From a virus: a stretch of DNA of 64,000 bases. The notes beneath the pieces were generated by a model. It had not been told where the DNA came from, ran no database searches, and saw nothing but the letters and a program-made list of their open reading frames with translations. A program made the position numbers and the translations under genes. Below, in pieces: positions 29,845 through 38,950 of the stretch. The stretch is taken from the IMG/VR virus record IMGVR_UViG_3300042261_002385, positions 372,001-436,000 of that record; one strand, written 5' to 3'. The number at the start of each line of letters is the position of its first letter. Positions within the stretch are counted from its first letter, which is position 1.

Positions 29845-31332
29845 CTAAACTCTATTAATTCTGAATTGCTGAATAGTATCTATCCAATTACCACCCCAAT
29901 TAATTGTTCCACACAAATAAGTAGACGAACCAGCTGGACTTAATTGATATGTTTCACCAATTATGTCTAAAGAATAAAGCACGTATTCATAAGAACTATT
30001 ATAGTCTAATTCAGAGCCTATAATTCCCACAATCCACGGTGCGTCTTCAAGCAAGTAAGCTCCGTTTTTATAATAAACATAAACAGTCGTTGGTATAGTA
30101 ACGCTAGCCGGAACTAAAACAGTAGAATCTAATTTAGTTAAAAATTCAGTCCAATTCAATCCTTCTTGATAATAAATAAATTTATTATCAGTATTGGTGA
30201 GAAAAGACCATTCTGACTCTGACACTGGATAAATCAATTGCTCACCTGATCCATAAGCTTCTATGAAAATACTACTAATTTCAGGACAAGCTCTTGGGGC
30301 ATCTATTGTTGTTGCTGAAACTTCATGAGATGTTGACTCTTTTGCCAAATTGAACACACCATCTATAGTAATCACGTGTGTTGTGCCATATTCTGCCGGA
30401 GGCTCAATAGTTAAATAAACATCGTTTGTTTTATCTTCGTCAGAGTTAATTTCTGTAACTGTAAGATTGTATGAAATTTCAGGTCCCGATGCAGTCACAT
30501 CATCAATAGTAAAAATTGCTTCACTATCACCACCCGAAACTCTAATCTGATCACCGACACGATATCCAGAACCACCAGAAACTATAGTTGCTGACTCAAC
30601 TGCGCCTCCATCAACACTTTCTATTAAAAAAATTGAATTTCCATTACCTCTATCAATTACTAATGTTTCTCCTGCTTGATAGCCTGTTCCCGCTGATATA
30701 ATTGTTGCTGATGTTAATCTGCCTCCTTCATGGGTCATTTCTAATGTTAGACCAGAACCACCAGGTGATCCAGTCACACTGCCTGTAAATGGATTTGTAA
30801 AACCACCTAATCCATCACCAGCAACAAATATACTACCACTTAGAACACGAGTTGGAGTAGCCGATACTAAGACTTGAGCAGAAGTTCCAACATCACTTAA
30901 TACATTGTATGTAGTTGATATATAACCTGAACCAGAAGTTAGAAGACTTATACTATTGATATAACCGTTAGCAAGTCCAGTGATAGAAATACTATCTGTT
31001 GATAGTAATGATGAGTAGATTTTATTTTTAAAATTTAAGTTTAGAGTTTGGAGATTTGAAAACTCTGCCGTAACGTCATTTCCTGTTGGAAGTGAAGTAG
31101 CTACATATCCTACTTTTTGTTTTTGTAACTGGGCAGCCACAGTAGGCGCTCCTTCTTCAAAAGATGGAAAAATCTTATAAGTTTTTTTATTAGAATCATC
31201 TTGAACATAAAGTGCTTCATCTATTCTATCCCATATTATTGAAATCATAGCATCTTCAGATTTTGTAGTAAAAATTACAATTTTTCTATTCTCTGAAGTT
31301 ATTTGACCCGCTCTTACTTCTCTATCAAACAT
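29845..31332 (-). CDS. Tail/fibre structural protein with GSGY-repeat insertion
   Basis: 495 residues. Ends align with the 28703 protein (IIWDRIDEALYVQD; FEEGAPTVAAQLQKQK; YSLDIIGETYQLSPAGSS; WGGNWIDTIQQFRINRV). Between them lies an extra ~150 residues with at least three units of the type 'SATIxSGGSGYxxGDxxxVxxG' (LTSGSGYIS, SAGTGYQAGETLVI, SGGSGYRVGDQIRV), a beta repeat known from T4-like structural proteins. An adhesin/baseplate role is likely. The insertion distinguishes the paralogs. Confidence 0.83.
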   Translation of the reverse strand: MFDREVRAGQITSENRKIVIFTTKSEDAMISIIWDRIDEALYVQDDSNKKTYKIFPSFEEGAPTVAAQLQKQKVGYVATSLPTGNDVTAEFSNLQTLNLNFKNKIYSSLLSTDSISITGLANGYINSISLLTSGSGYISTTYNVLSDVGTSAQVLVSATPTRVLSGSIFVAGDGLGGFTNPFTGSVTGSPGGSGLTLEMTHEGGRLTSATIISAGTGYQAGETLVIDRGNGNSIFLIESVDGGAVESATIVSGGSGYRVGDQIRVSGGDSEAIFTIDDVTASGPEISYNLTVTEINSDEDKTNDVYLTIEPPAEYGTTHVITIDGVFNLAKESTSHEVSATTIDAPRACPEISSIFIEAYGSGEQLIYPVSESEWSFLTNTDNKFIYYQEGLNWTEFLTKLDSTVLVPASVTIPTTVYVYYKNGAYLLEDAPWIVGIIGSELDYNSSYEYVLYSLDIIGETYQLSPAGSSTYLCGTINWGGNWIDTIQQFRINRV

Positions 31333-31353
31333 TTGGTGGTTTAAAATTTTATT

Positions 31354-31377
31354 TATATATTAATATTATAATATATA
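31354..31377. promoter_or_regulatory. Divergent pair of late-type promoter motifs
   Basis: Minus: TTAATATATAAATAAAA (31354-31363) toward the gene starting at 31332. Plus: TAATATATA (31369-31377) ending 6 bases before ATG 31384. Confidence 0.6.
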
Positions 31378-31383
31378 TTAAAA

Positions 31384-31950
31384 ATGAAAGGATTAATCGT
31401 TTTAGATATAGATGAGACGTTGATATCATCTAAGGTAGTTTTAGAAAATGAACTTGACACAATTGACCAAAACCAGTTTGATTTTAGCTTCACATTGGAT
31501 TGGCAGTCAGAAACATATTATGTTTTTATCAAAAAAAGACCATTTTTAGACGAATTTATAGAATATTTGGTCAAAGACTTTGAAATAGCAGTATTTACAG
31601 CAGCAGACAGAGAGTATGCAACAAAAATACTACAACACTTAGGTATATTTGACAGACTTAAATTCTTTAAATCTCGAGAGTCTTTAAGTATAGGGTTTGA
31701 CTGGTTTAAACTATTTGTTTACCTAAAAAAACTTAAATCAATACCAGATATAGATTTAAAAAAGACAGTCATAATTGACGACACTAAAGAAGTCGCAAAT
31801 AGAAACTCTAAGAATTTAATACATGTCAATCAATTCAAATGGAACAGAAAATCTTCTGAAAATGACGCTACACTTCTAAAAGTTATTTCTTTACTTGAAC
31901 AAATAAAAGACTTACCAGATTGGACCTCAGTTAAAAAAAGAATTGTATAG
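31384..31950 (+). CDS. FCP1/NIF-like HAD phosphatase
   Basis: 188 residues. VLDIDETLISS (Asp8 nucleophile, Asp10), then YVFIKKRPFLDEFIEYL, IAVFTAADREYATKIL, and KTVIIDDTKEVANRN. The spacing and the 'KRPxxDEF ... FTAxxxxYA ... IDD' series match the NLI-interacting-factor/FCP1 CTD-phosphatase branch of HAD enzymes, which dephosphorylate proteins in eukaryotes and are sporadic in large phages. Substrate here unknown. Convergent with the leader gene at 31952. Confidence 0.87.
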   Translation: MKGLIVLDIDETLISSKVVLENELDTIDQNQFDFSFTLDWQSETYYVFIKKRPFLDEFIEYLVKDFEIAVFTAADREYATKILQHLGIFDRLKFFKSRESLSIGFDWFKLFVYLKKLKSIPDIDLKKTVIIDDTKEVANRNSKNLIHVNQFKWNRKSSENDATLLKVISLLEQIKDLPDWTSVKKRIV

Positions 31951-31951
31951 A

Positions 31952-32317
31952 TTATTTAGACTGTTGTAATCTTTTAGTCTTTTCTTTTGACCTTTCACAT
32001 TTTACTTTAATATAATCATGAGCTCTTTTAAGTCGTTTTTTAACTTCAGGATCTTTCGAGGTTCTTACAGCAACTCTTAATCTTTGTTCTATCAAATTTA
32101 TAATCTGAGATTGACGCTTATGTGACTTACTCTTAAAACTTTGACTATTCAATGTCTTTCTGACATCTTCTAAAGTTCTAAACTTTACTGATACTGTATC
32201 ATCAGGATTTTCGTCAGTGTATAACCTACGAGAGGAACCTTTAGGCTTTTTTCCAGTTCCTACTAAAGGGTCTTTTTCTTCTGAGATAAATTGACCAAAG
32301 CTTTCTAAATGTATCAT
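31952..32317 (-). CDS. Leader-bearing basic protein
   Basis: 121 residues. Leader MIHLESFGQFISEEKD (I-S-E site). The rest is strongly basic: KKPKGSSRRLYTDENP, KSKSHKRQSQIINLIEQRL and KVKCERSKEKTKRLQQSK. Basic internal proteins with a cleavable leader are the classic T4 IP pattern; a packaged DNA-binding role is inferred. The promoter motif TAATATATAA lies 9 bases upstream on the minus strand. Confidence 0.78.
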   Translation of the reverse strand: MIHLESFGQFISEEKDPLVGTGKKPKGSSRRLYTDENPDDTVSVKFRTLEDVRKTLNSQSFKSKSHKRQSQIINLIEQRLRVAVRTSKDPEVKKRLKRAHDYIKVKCERSKEKTKRLQQSK

Positions 32318-32334
32318 TAGATTATATATTATAT

Positions 32335-33339
32335 TTAGTAACCGAATACTCCTTTGTCTGCATTATAATTTTGTAAAACCTCATCTGGAGTTAAGGATCT
32401 TGTATAACAATAAACTTTAGATACTCTTCCATTTAGTAAATTACCACCAGGACTATAACAAGCTACATTTGTAGAACCGTTACCGGTATAAGCTGTTTTA
32501 ATAGTTGTATAACTACTATCTAATATTCCGTTTATATAAAGTTTCATTCCATCTGTTGTATTAAAAGTTAAAGCTGCATTATACCACTTGTTTAAACTAA
32601 ACGTAGCAGTTGATGGATAGTTAGAAGGAAATCCTGCCCAATTTGAATGACCGTTATACATTTTATTAGTTCCTTGAAAAAACATATAATGACCTCCAGT
32701 ATTACTACTTAAAACATTGTTGTCTTGATATGAATTTAAATAAAACCAAACAGATTTAGTATAAGATGTTGATGATAGAACCGCTCCTGAACCACTACCG
32801 TATTGATTAGAACCATTAAAGGTGAAATAAGCAGGTGATGTTGAAGTATATGTAGGATTATTAACAAGTGTAATGTTTTGAGTCGTGCCTGCTAAATCTG
32901 TCCAAGTAGTTCCTGATCCTGTATAACTTAAAGGATTACCAGCATCTAGACGTAAAGATAAATCAGTAGTGACAATTTGACCATAAGACGTCCAATATCC
33001 ATTTGAGTTTAAATAAGATAAAGCATTTGAAGCTGTTAAAAATGATTGACTCGTCAACTTTAAAACAGTAGATAAGAACTCAGCATCAGTAAATTGAGAG
33101 GTTCTTCTGAATCCTACCGATGTTCCTGAAACTATCACACTTCCAGATGCTGCTGTTTTTGGGCCTGTATAAGGGTATCCAATTATATATCCTAAATCTT
33201 CATCGGGTCCGTTAAACCAAGTCAATCCACCACAACCGGCTGTCCAACCAGTGGACTGAATCGATAAGTTTCCATACTGAGTTGATCCAGTCGGTGCACT
33301 TAAACTTGGATTATAAGCAAACGCTCTTGATGTTGGCAT
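32335..33339 (-). CDS. LamG-domain structural adhesin
   Basis: 334 residues, no signal peptide. The C-terminal ~200 residues form a LamG/concanavalin-like jelly roll: LSLRLDAGNPLSYTGSGTTW, AYFTFNGSNQY, SVWFYLNS, YNAALTFNTTDGMKLYINGI, and NGRVSKVYCYTRSLTPDEVL. The same fold is present in the plus-strand protein at 36944. The N-terminal part is Gly/Ser/Thr-rich. Probably a fibre tip or virion decoration binding host glycans. Confidence 0.85.
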   Translation of the reverse strand: MPTSRAFAYNPSLSAPTGSTQYGNLSIQSTGWTAGCGGLTWFNGPDEDLGYIIGYPYTGPKTAASGSVIVSGTSVGFRRTSQFTDAEFLSTVLKLTSQSFLTASNALSYLNSNGYWTSYGQIVTTDLSLRLDAGNPLSYTGSGTTWTDLAGTTQNITLVNNPTYTSTSPAYFTFNGSNQYGSGSGAVLSSTSYTKSVWFYLNSYQDNNVLSSNTGGHYMFFQGTNKMYNGHSNWAGFPSNYPSTATFSLNKWYNAALTFNTTDGMKLYINGILDSSYTTIKTAYTGNGSTNVACYSPGGNLLNGRVSKVYCYTRSLTPDEVLQNYNADKGVFGY

Positions 33340-33349
33340 AGATTATATA

Positions 33350-34075
33350 TTATTTATATAATGTAGTATCTATCGTTTGTAGAATAAAATCACACACCAA
33401 TATATGTCCTCGAGCAGTCGGATGTATTCCATCTGATGTCATACTTTGTAGATCATAAGGCTCAATAAATTGACATTCGGTTAAATCTGATTTTAATTTC
33501 AGCTGTAGGTTTTTTCTTTTTTCAACATATGGAATCCAATCTGACCTTTTACTTAATAGATTTGCTGGTCTTCCGACAGGAAGAATGTTAATATCCATAA
33601 ACTTACCTTCAATCTTCCAACCTAAGTTAACCCAAACATCACAACCATGTGAGTTGGATATGTCAATCATTTTCTGAAAATTAGAAATAGTTGTCTCCAA
33701 AGGTATTGACATATTTGAAGCATCATTTCCACCACCATATAAGATAACACGGTCCCAATTTTTACCAGTCTTAAACATCGATTCTAATTTTTCTAACATC
33801 CATTTTGAAGTCTTACCACCAGAAGCTCCAACATCAACAGTGACACCATATGGTGATAACTTTTGTGATAAGTGATTAGGCCAAGTCCAAGTTATCTTTT
33901 GTCCAGAATTAGTTGTAACAGCACTTTGTGAATCACCTATAATAAGAATAGACATCGGTGGTTTAATAGTATCAGTTACAACCTGACTGTTTGTTTTGAT
34001 AAAACTAATTTGTTTCTCATCTCTTAAAACTCCAGAAAACAAAAAAGATAAAATTAAAATTCCAAGCAATCTCAT
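33350..34075 (-). CDS. Secreted SGNH/GDSL-type hydrolase
   Basis: 241 residues. N-terminal hydrophobic segment (LLGILILSFLFSGVL), then ILIIGDSQSA (block I, nucleophile Ser), DVGASGGKTS (block II), ILYGGGNDAS (block III, Asn) and DGIHPTARGH (block V, Asp/His). All four SGNH blocks are present. Such enzymes deacetylate or de-esterify polysaccharides or lipids. Its place among fibre genes suggests virion-associated or surface glycan modification. The signal segment argues for export; alternatively it is a membrane anchor. Confidence 0.88.
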   Translation of the reverse strand: MRLLGILILSFLFSGVLRDEKQISFIKTNSQVVTDTIKPPMSILIIGDSQSAVTTNSGQKITWTWPNHLSQKLSPYGVTVDVGASGGKTSKWMLEKLESMFKTGKNWDRVILYGGGNDASNMSIPLETTISNFQKMIDISNSHGCDVWVNLGWKIEGKFMDINILPVGRPANLLSKRSDWIPYVEKRKNLQLKLKSDLTECQFIEPYDLQSMTSDGIHPTARGHILVCDFILQTIDTTLYK

Positions 34076-34164
34076 ACGTTATATATTATAATTTTTATAA
34101 AAACAAAGTTATAAACAAATCAATTTTTATATCGTATAACCGTGATATAAAATATTTACTTATT

Positions 34165-34674
34165 ATGAAAAATTTAATTCTTACCTTAATTTTAAGCTTT
34201 GTGTCGACAATTTTGTTTTCACAAACATCACTTGATATCTATGTTGTATCAAATCAAGGAACTGGAGTTCCTGAATGTCCTTTCGGGTTAGTCGATACCT
34301 GGTCCAGTCAATCAGGAGCTGGGAATATGACACTTATTTCACAAGACTCAATCTTTGGAGCGCCGGTATACCACTATGAGATTCCAGATACCACTTATCC
34401 TATTTTAGTGACTATCTGTCTTTATGTTGGTTCACAACAACCACCATTTCCACCACAAACTCCGAACTGTGTAACATTGACAGTTAATGGTCCTATGATG
34501 GCTTATACAATTGTTGCAGATTGTGGACAACTACAAATAGAAGAAATTTTTACAGAAGATAAAATCGTAAGTATTACAAATCTTTTAGGTCAACCAATCA
34601 GTTGGAAACAAGAAGAACTTATGATTGTTAAATTCTCTAATGGAACTTATAAAAAATTATTCGTCAATAAATAA
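34165..34674 (+). CDS. Secreted protein with type A type IX sorting domain
   Basis: 169 residues. Signal peptide MKNLILTLILSFVSTILFSQ. A short Ig-like beta region follows, then a C-terminal part KIVSITNLLGQPISWKQEE - LMIVKFSNGTYKKLFVNK. That ending has the hallmarks of the Bacteroidetes Por secretion (type A T9SS) domain: N-x-x-G-x-x, then G-T-Y-x-x-x-x-V-x-K. It would be exported to periplasm by Sec and to the surface by the host type IX machinery. The domain is slightly short. Role unknown. Confidence 0.83.
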   Translation: MKNLILTLILSFVSTILFSQTSLDIYVVSNQGTGVPECPFGLVDTWSSQSGAGNMTLISQDSIFGAPVYHYEIPDTTYPILVTICLYVGSQQPPFPPQTPNCVTLTVNGPMMAYTIVADCGQLQIEEIFTEDKIVSITNLLGQPISWKQEELMIVKFSNGTYKKLFVNK

Positions 34675-34926
34675 ATGACTAAATCTGAAATCATTTCCCG
34701 TATTATTTTTTTAGAGTCTCAGATAACTCAAAAAATTATTAGTGATAGAAGTTTTAGAGCTAGTGACCAAGATGAGTTTAAAGAACATAGAACCGAATTA
34801 AGAATCTTAAGAGAAATGGTCAAAGATGAATTATATCCACCAAGCTATCTTCCTGATGGAAAAAATCCTCAAAGACCTAGTGTTGATTTAGAAATTAAAA
34901 AACCAAAACTAGATAATAAGTTATAA
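34675..34926 (+). CDS. Small helical protein
   Basis: 83 residues, immediately after the previous stop: MTKSEIISRIIFLESQITQK..., charged coiled-coil-like helix then Pro-rich tail (YPPSYLPDGKNPQRPS). No recognised domain. Confidence 0.7.
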   Translation: MTKSEIISRIIFLESQITQKIISDRSFRASDQDEFKEHRTELRILREMVKDELYPPSYLPDGKNPQRPSVDLEIKKPKLDNKL

Positions 34927-34927
34927 T

Positions 34928-35272
34928 ATGGACTATAAAGAAATGCAACTATTAACAAATCAAAAGTTTGAATCACTAGACTTTAAAGTAGGTGATATCT
35001 TTTCAGAAATGTTAGCTCACTGGAAAGTAATTATTAAAGTTGATGGTGATAGACTTACTGTTATTTCTGGTTCATCAAAAAATCTAAAATTAGAATCATA
35101 TACACCGAAAGAATTTAAAGAACATTGTTCTTATAAAAATATCACAGGTTATTGGATAGACTTTATGAAAAACGATACTAGAAGAGCATCAGACTATTTA
35201 GAAGCTTACTTTGAGCAAATAGATATGAGTCAAAAAGAAATAAGAGATTTCAAATTAGATTTAGTTCTCTGA
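34928..35272 (+). CDS. Unknown protein with shared C-terminal motif
   Basis: 114 residues. Central beta part (KVGDIFSEMLAHWKVIIKVD) and C-terminus SQKEIRDFKLDLVL, a short form of the C-terminal motif. Sits between envelope-protein genes. Confidence 0.72.
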   Translation: MDYKEMQLLTNQKFESLDFKVGDIFSEMLAHWKVIIKVDGDRLTVISGSSKNLKLESYTPKEFKEHCSYKNITGYWIDFMKNDTRRASDYLEAYFEQIDMSQKEIRDFKLDLVL

Positions 35273-35288
35273 AAAAAAATTTTTGATT

Positions 35289-35444
35289 ATGAAAAAACAA
35301 TTTCTATTTATCGTTTTCGTTCTTTCTTGTGTTAATATCTGCACGTGTTTTATGATTGGTGATTCAGTAGCAGCAATTGCCTGGGTTACAGCAGCTATCT
35401 CTTCAATAGATCACTTTAATACTTTAAGAAGGTTAGACGATTAG
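35289..35444 (+). CDS. 51-residue membrane protein
   Basis: ATG 35289, stop 35442-35444. MKKQFLFIVFVLSCVNICTC then FMIGDSVAAIAWVTAAISSI: two hydrophobic segments, similar in layout to the 20216 protein. A lipobox-like LSC is possible but the following helix argues for a membrane protein. Confidence 0.6.
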   Translation: MKKQFLFIVFVLSCVNICTCFMIGDSVAAIAWVTAAISSIDHFNTLRRLDD

Positions 35445-35471
35445 TCTGTTTTACAACTAGATATATAGAGT

Positions 35472-36344
35472 ATGAAACCACTACTTACTCTTATTGCTAT
35501 AATATTATACACAAATTTATTTTGTCAACAATCACAAGATACAGTAAGTCTTAGTCCACAACAATTATTCGAGTTTAACTCTAAATGGAATAACTTAGGT
35601 GTATCACAAATCTACGTAGATTTCTCTAAAGATGTGCTGTCAAACTCTGATTTATCATTCGGAGTAGTTGGTAGAAAAGTATCGACTACACTAAATCTAT
35701 CATATAATATACAATCTCCAAATGGCAACTGGAGTCATATGATACTTAGTTCGATAAATCCTGTTTGGAAATACTATGGTTTAGGCTACGGATTTTCACA
35801 TACTACCGATAAAAGAGTTACAACATTACAATCAATGATATCCTCTGATTTCAAGTTTCAAAACAATATTAATTTGAATTTTATAGATATTTACAAAACA
35901 AAAAAAATAGGTAAACTGGGATGGGGAATAACCTTGTCTAAAACATACTGGGATGAATGGCAAGGACCGTGGGAAGGCCAATATATTGTAGACTCATTAG
36001 GTAATTGGGTTAGTAATATTTATCCTATCAATCCACCATCTAATCAATTATCAACTCGAGCTATAATAATGTATACATATACATTTAAAACAAAAATTGT
36101 TGATATATCACCTCAAACATTCATTACATCGGATATTCATAAAGTATTTAAAAGTCCTGAATTGCAAATTAGTTACTTTGATGATGTAAACCTGGATATT
36201 TACTACGGTGTTTGCATGAATTGGAAAATAACCAACAAGTTTCGACTTAATACTACTTTAAGATTTAATAACACATATGATAAACAAAATTTAGGATTCA
36301 AAAAAAGTAATCCTATCCTTTTTATGATTGGAACAAGTTTTTAA
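35472..36344 (+). CDS. Outer-membrane beta-barrel-like protein
   Basis: 290 residues. Signal peptide MKPLLTLIAIILYTNLFCQ. The mature part is made of alternating aromatic/polar strands (LNLSYNIQSPNGNWSHMILS; YYGLGYGFSHTTDKRVTTLQ; TLRFNNTY), and the chain ends in Phe after a beta strand (ILFMIGTSF), the classic BAM-recognition ending. Size suits an 8-12-strand barrel. A phage-encoded outer-membrane protein could block superinfection or alter adsorption; inference. Convergent with 36341. Confidence 0.82.
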   Translation: MKPLLTLIAIILYTNLFCQQSQDTVSLSPQQLFEFNSKWNNLGVSQIYVDFSKDVLSNSDLSFGVVGRKVSTTLNLSYNIQSPNGNWSHMILSSINPVWKYYGLGYGFSHTTDKRVTTLQSMISSDFKFQNNINLNFIDIYKTKKIGKLGWGITLSKTYWDEWQGPWEGQYIVDSLGNWVSNIYPINPPSNQLSTRAIIMYTYTFKTKIVDISPQTFITSDIHKVFKSPELQISYFDDVNLDIYYGVCMNWKITNKFRLNTTLRFNNTYDKQNLGFKKSNPILFMIGTSF

Positions 36345-36895
36345 TTATCTAAGATATTACTGGAGACTTCAAAGTATTTACCATCAGTAGATCCTCCGAT
36401 ATTATCTAACTCTTCACCGTCATATAATACTTTAGAAATCATATCACCATAAAAGTAAGATGTGATACCAACTTCTTGGTCAACTATTAATTTTAGTTTA
36501 GATGAATCAAACTCTTCACACTCTATTTTAGATTCAAAGAAAGAACCTTTTTCACCACTAACACAAATTAAAAGCGGATCAGTTGATGTTTGATATCTAT
36601 CAACAAACTCAAAATTATCAACCTCATCAGAGTAAAGTTCTTCATCAGATATCTGAAAAACTTCATGACCTGATTCATCGGTCACACTTAAAACAAACTT
36701 ATCTCCGACACCCCAGTTGTGATAGATATCATCTATATCATAAAAAGATTTACCAAGTTTTTCATCTAAAACAATATCTTGTAAAGTAGATTCTTTAGAC
36801 AATTCTGAATTGATTATAGATATGTCTTGTTCTGATAATGTTCCAATAGTTACTTCAGCTCCATAACCCCAGATAGTAATAGTGAATTTTTTCAT
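36341..36895 (-). CDS. Acidic beta-rich unknown protein
   Basis: 184 residues, strongly acidic: FTITIWGYGAEVTIGTLSEQ, ...DIYHNWGVGDKFVLSVTDES..., no recognised family. Possibly a small phage immunity/antagonist-type protein by composition, but no evidence. Overlaps the barrel gene by 4 bases at its end. Confidence 0.72.
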   Translation of the reverse strand: MKKFTITIWGYGAEVTIGTLSEQDISIINSELSKESTLQDIVLDEKLGKSFYDIDDIYHNWGVGDKFVLSVTDESGHEVFQISDEELYSDEVDNFEFVDRYQTSTDPLLICVSGEKGSFFESKIECEEFDSSKLKLIVDQEVGITSYFYGDMISKVLYDGEELDNIGGSTDGKYFEVSSNILDN

Positions 36896-36927
36896 AATTT
36901 TGAATTTATTATAGTTATATCGAAAAA

Positions 36928-36937
36928 TAATATATAG
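36928..36937 (+). promoter_or_regulatory. Late-type promoter motif TAATATATAG
   Basis: TAATATATAG ending 6 bases before ATG 36944. Confidence 0.6.
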
Positions 36938-36943
36938 TTTTAT

Positions 36944-38281
36944 ATGATATCAAGACTTTCAACATTTTCGGGACCTATATCTACTATATTTAAAAAAATC
37001 ACTAGTTCTACTTCTGTCGTCACAAATGGTTTAGTTCTTTACTACGATCCAAGTAATTCACAAAGTTATCCAGGAACTGGAAATACTATCTATGACTTAT
37101 CTGGAAATTCACTTCACGGTTCAATGTCTAATATTAGTTTTACCAGTTCATATTTTACTTATAATGGAACATCATCACAAATATCTATAACCGATAATTC
37201 CTTACTAGAACCTGGAAGTGGTAGTTGGACAATGGAAGCTTGGGTTAATCAAACTGTTTCAGGAAACGATGTTGTATTAGGTAAATTTGATAACGGTGGT
37301 TTATCTGAAGATGTTAGTTATAGTCTTAGAACTACCGGAACTAACTATTATGGTCAATACAGTGATGGTTCTGGAACAGGTGCAACTTTATTTCAAAATA
37401 GTATTACTGTTACAGCAAGTGTTGGAAACTGGTATCAAATAGTTTTAGTTTGGAAAAACGGAGCAGTAAAAACGTTAGAAACGTTTGTAAATGGTCTTAG
37501 TATAGGAACTTCAAGTCACAGTTTGACTAGCTTAGTTAATACCGCAAACAACCTTTATATTGGAAGTTACAATGGTGGTGAGTATACTCAATACTTTGAT
37601 GGAAAAATTGGAGTAGTAAGATTGTATAATACAGCATTGACACAAGCTGATGTTTATCAAAACTTCTCTGCTGATGCTTCTAAATATGGTTTAGTATATG
37701 ATGAGATTAGAGAACAACTTACCGAATCACAAAGGATAACATATGACGCAGCAACTGATGGCAATTGGATTAAGGTAACACAGACTCAATATGATAATAT
37801 CGCAACTAATGTGTTAGGCACCACAAAATACCGAGATACTGACTCTAATTTTACAGCTGGATCATCTCAATGGGGTAGTCCTTTCTTTTTAGTGGGTGGT
37901 TCAGCAAGTTTCTATATACCGGCTGATAACTATATAGTCGCGTATAAATTTATTGCAGGTAGAACAAATGAAACCTACTCTACAAGAATTTATCAATCAA
38001 ATACTTATTCACCAACTGCCAGTTCTTGGACCGCACTTGGTGTGACTAACTCGTTTGTTACCGGAGCATCAGCTAACGAAGTGGCTTACTATGTAAGAAA
38101 GAAACCAAGTTCAGTTACTCCTATAAATGTATTTATAGCTATCTATTCATCTAACAATCTTAAACAAAGTGTTGGAACACCGACTTATCTTAGCTCTAAT
38201 TTTGGAACATCATTTACTACTTATGCTTCAACAAATTCACCAGCTTTACAAGTATTAGCGACTCCTACAAAATCTTGGTAA
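36944..38281 (+). CDS. LamG-domain fibre protein
   Basis: 445 residues. The first ~23 residues (MISRLSTFSGPISTIFKKI) match the N-terminus of the next protein and may be an attachment segment. Residues ~28-245 form a LamG jelly roll (LVLYYDPSNSQSYPGTGNTI, WTMEAWVNQ, GNWYQIVLVW, GKIGVVRLYNTALTQADVYQ). The C-terminal ~190 residues are homologous to the following protein. Likely tail-fibre or decoration adhesin. The DNA is rich in Ser/Thr codons, unlike the small-gene neighbours. Confidence 0.87.
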   Translation: MISRLSTFSGPISTIFKKITSSTSVVTNGLVLYYDPSNSQSYPGTGNTIYDLSGNSLHGSMSNISFTSSYFTYNGTSSQISITDNSLLEPGSGSWTMEAWVNQTVSGNDVVLGKFDNGGLSEDVSYSLRTTGTNYYGQYSDGSGTGATLFQNSITVTASVGNWYQIVLVWKNGAVKTLETFVNGLSIGTSSHSLTSLVNTANNLYIGSYNGGEYTQYFDGKIGVVRLYNTALTQADVYQNFSADASKYGLVYDEIREQLTESQRITYDAATDGNWIKVTQTQYDNIATNVLGTTKYRDTDSNFTAGSSQWGSPFFLVGGSASFYIPADNYIVAYKFIAGRTNETYSTRIYQSNTYSPTASSWTALGVTNSFVTGASANEVAYYVRKKPSSVTPINVFIAIYSSNNLKQSVGTPTYLSSNFGTSFTTYASTNSPALQVLATPTKSW

Positions 38282-38285
38282 AATT

Positions 38286-38948
38286 ATGTTAAATAGAATA
38301 TCTAACTTTTCTGGACCAAAATCAGTAACATTTAAAAAAATAGCTGCAGCTACTGGAGCCGACTCAATTAGATCTTCTTTAAATGCTGGATCACAAACTA
38401 GATACGATAGTGCTACAGTTGGTGACTTTATAACTGTTTCATCAGCTGAATACGCTTCTGTTGTAACCGCAGTCACTGCAACAAAGTATATTATGACAGA
38501 TGCTGATTTAACCAGTTCATTTACTGGTTGGTCTACAGGATATAATGTTTCTTACCAAGATACAACAAAGTCTGAAGGTGCGATTCCTACATCAAATTAT
38601 ATAATAGGATATGCATTTAGTGGAGGATTTGGAGCAGGCAATATAACAACATATTTAAGAACAGGAACCGCTTCTAATAATACACATACAAAATTAGGTT
38701 CGAATATTGTTTTTGCACCGGGTTCTGGAAGTAAAACACTTTACTTCATAAGAAAAGCTCCTACAACAGCGACTTCCCAGAAAACATATGTTTCATTCTA
38801 TATGAATGGAACTAACTTAGGTCAAGTTTCAGGTAAAACAAATTATCCAATTTACTATAGTCAATTTATTGATACAAATACTTGGACCTCTTTTACTGGT
38901 GGTTATCCTACTTTACAGGTTATAGCAACTACAAATAAACTTTGGTGA
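38286..38948 (+). CDS. Fibre protein, paralog of the 36944 C-terminus
   Basis: 220 residues. N-terminus MLNRISNFSGPKSVTFKKIA parallels the 36944 start. The body (RYDSATVGDFITVSSAEYAS; TNYPIYYSQF; PTLQVIATTNKLW) parallels the last 190 residues of that protein (TYDAATDGNWIKVTQTQYDN; PALQVLATPTKSW). It therefore looks like the same fibre protein without the LamG module. Four-base gap between the genes. Confidence 0.85.
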   Translation: MLNRISNFSGPKSVTFKKIAAATGADSIRSSLNAGSQTRYDSATVGDFITVSSAEYASVVTAVTATKYIMTDADLTSSFTGWSTGYNVSYQDTTKSEGAIPTSNYIIGYAFSGGFGAGNITTYLRTGTASNNTHTKLGSNIVFAPGSGSKTLYFIRKAPTTATSQKTYVSFYMNGTNLGQVSGKTNYPIYYSQFIDTNTWTSFTGGYPTLQVIATTNKLW

Positions 38949-38950
38949 TG

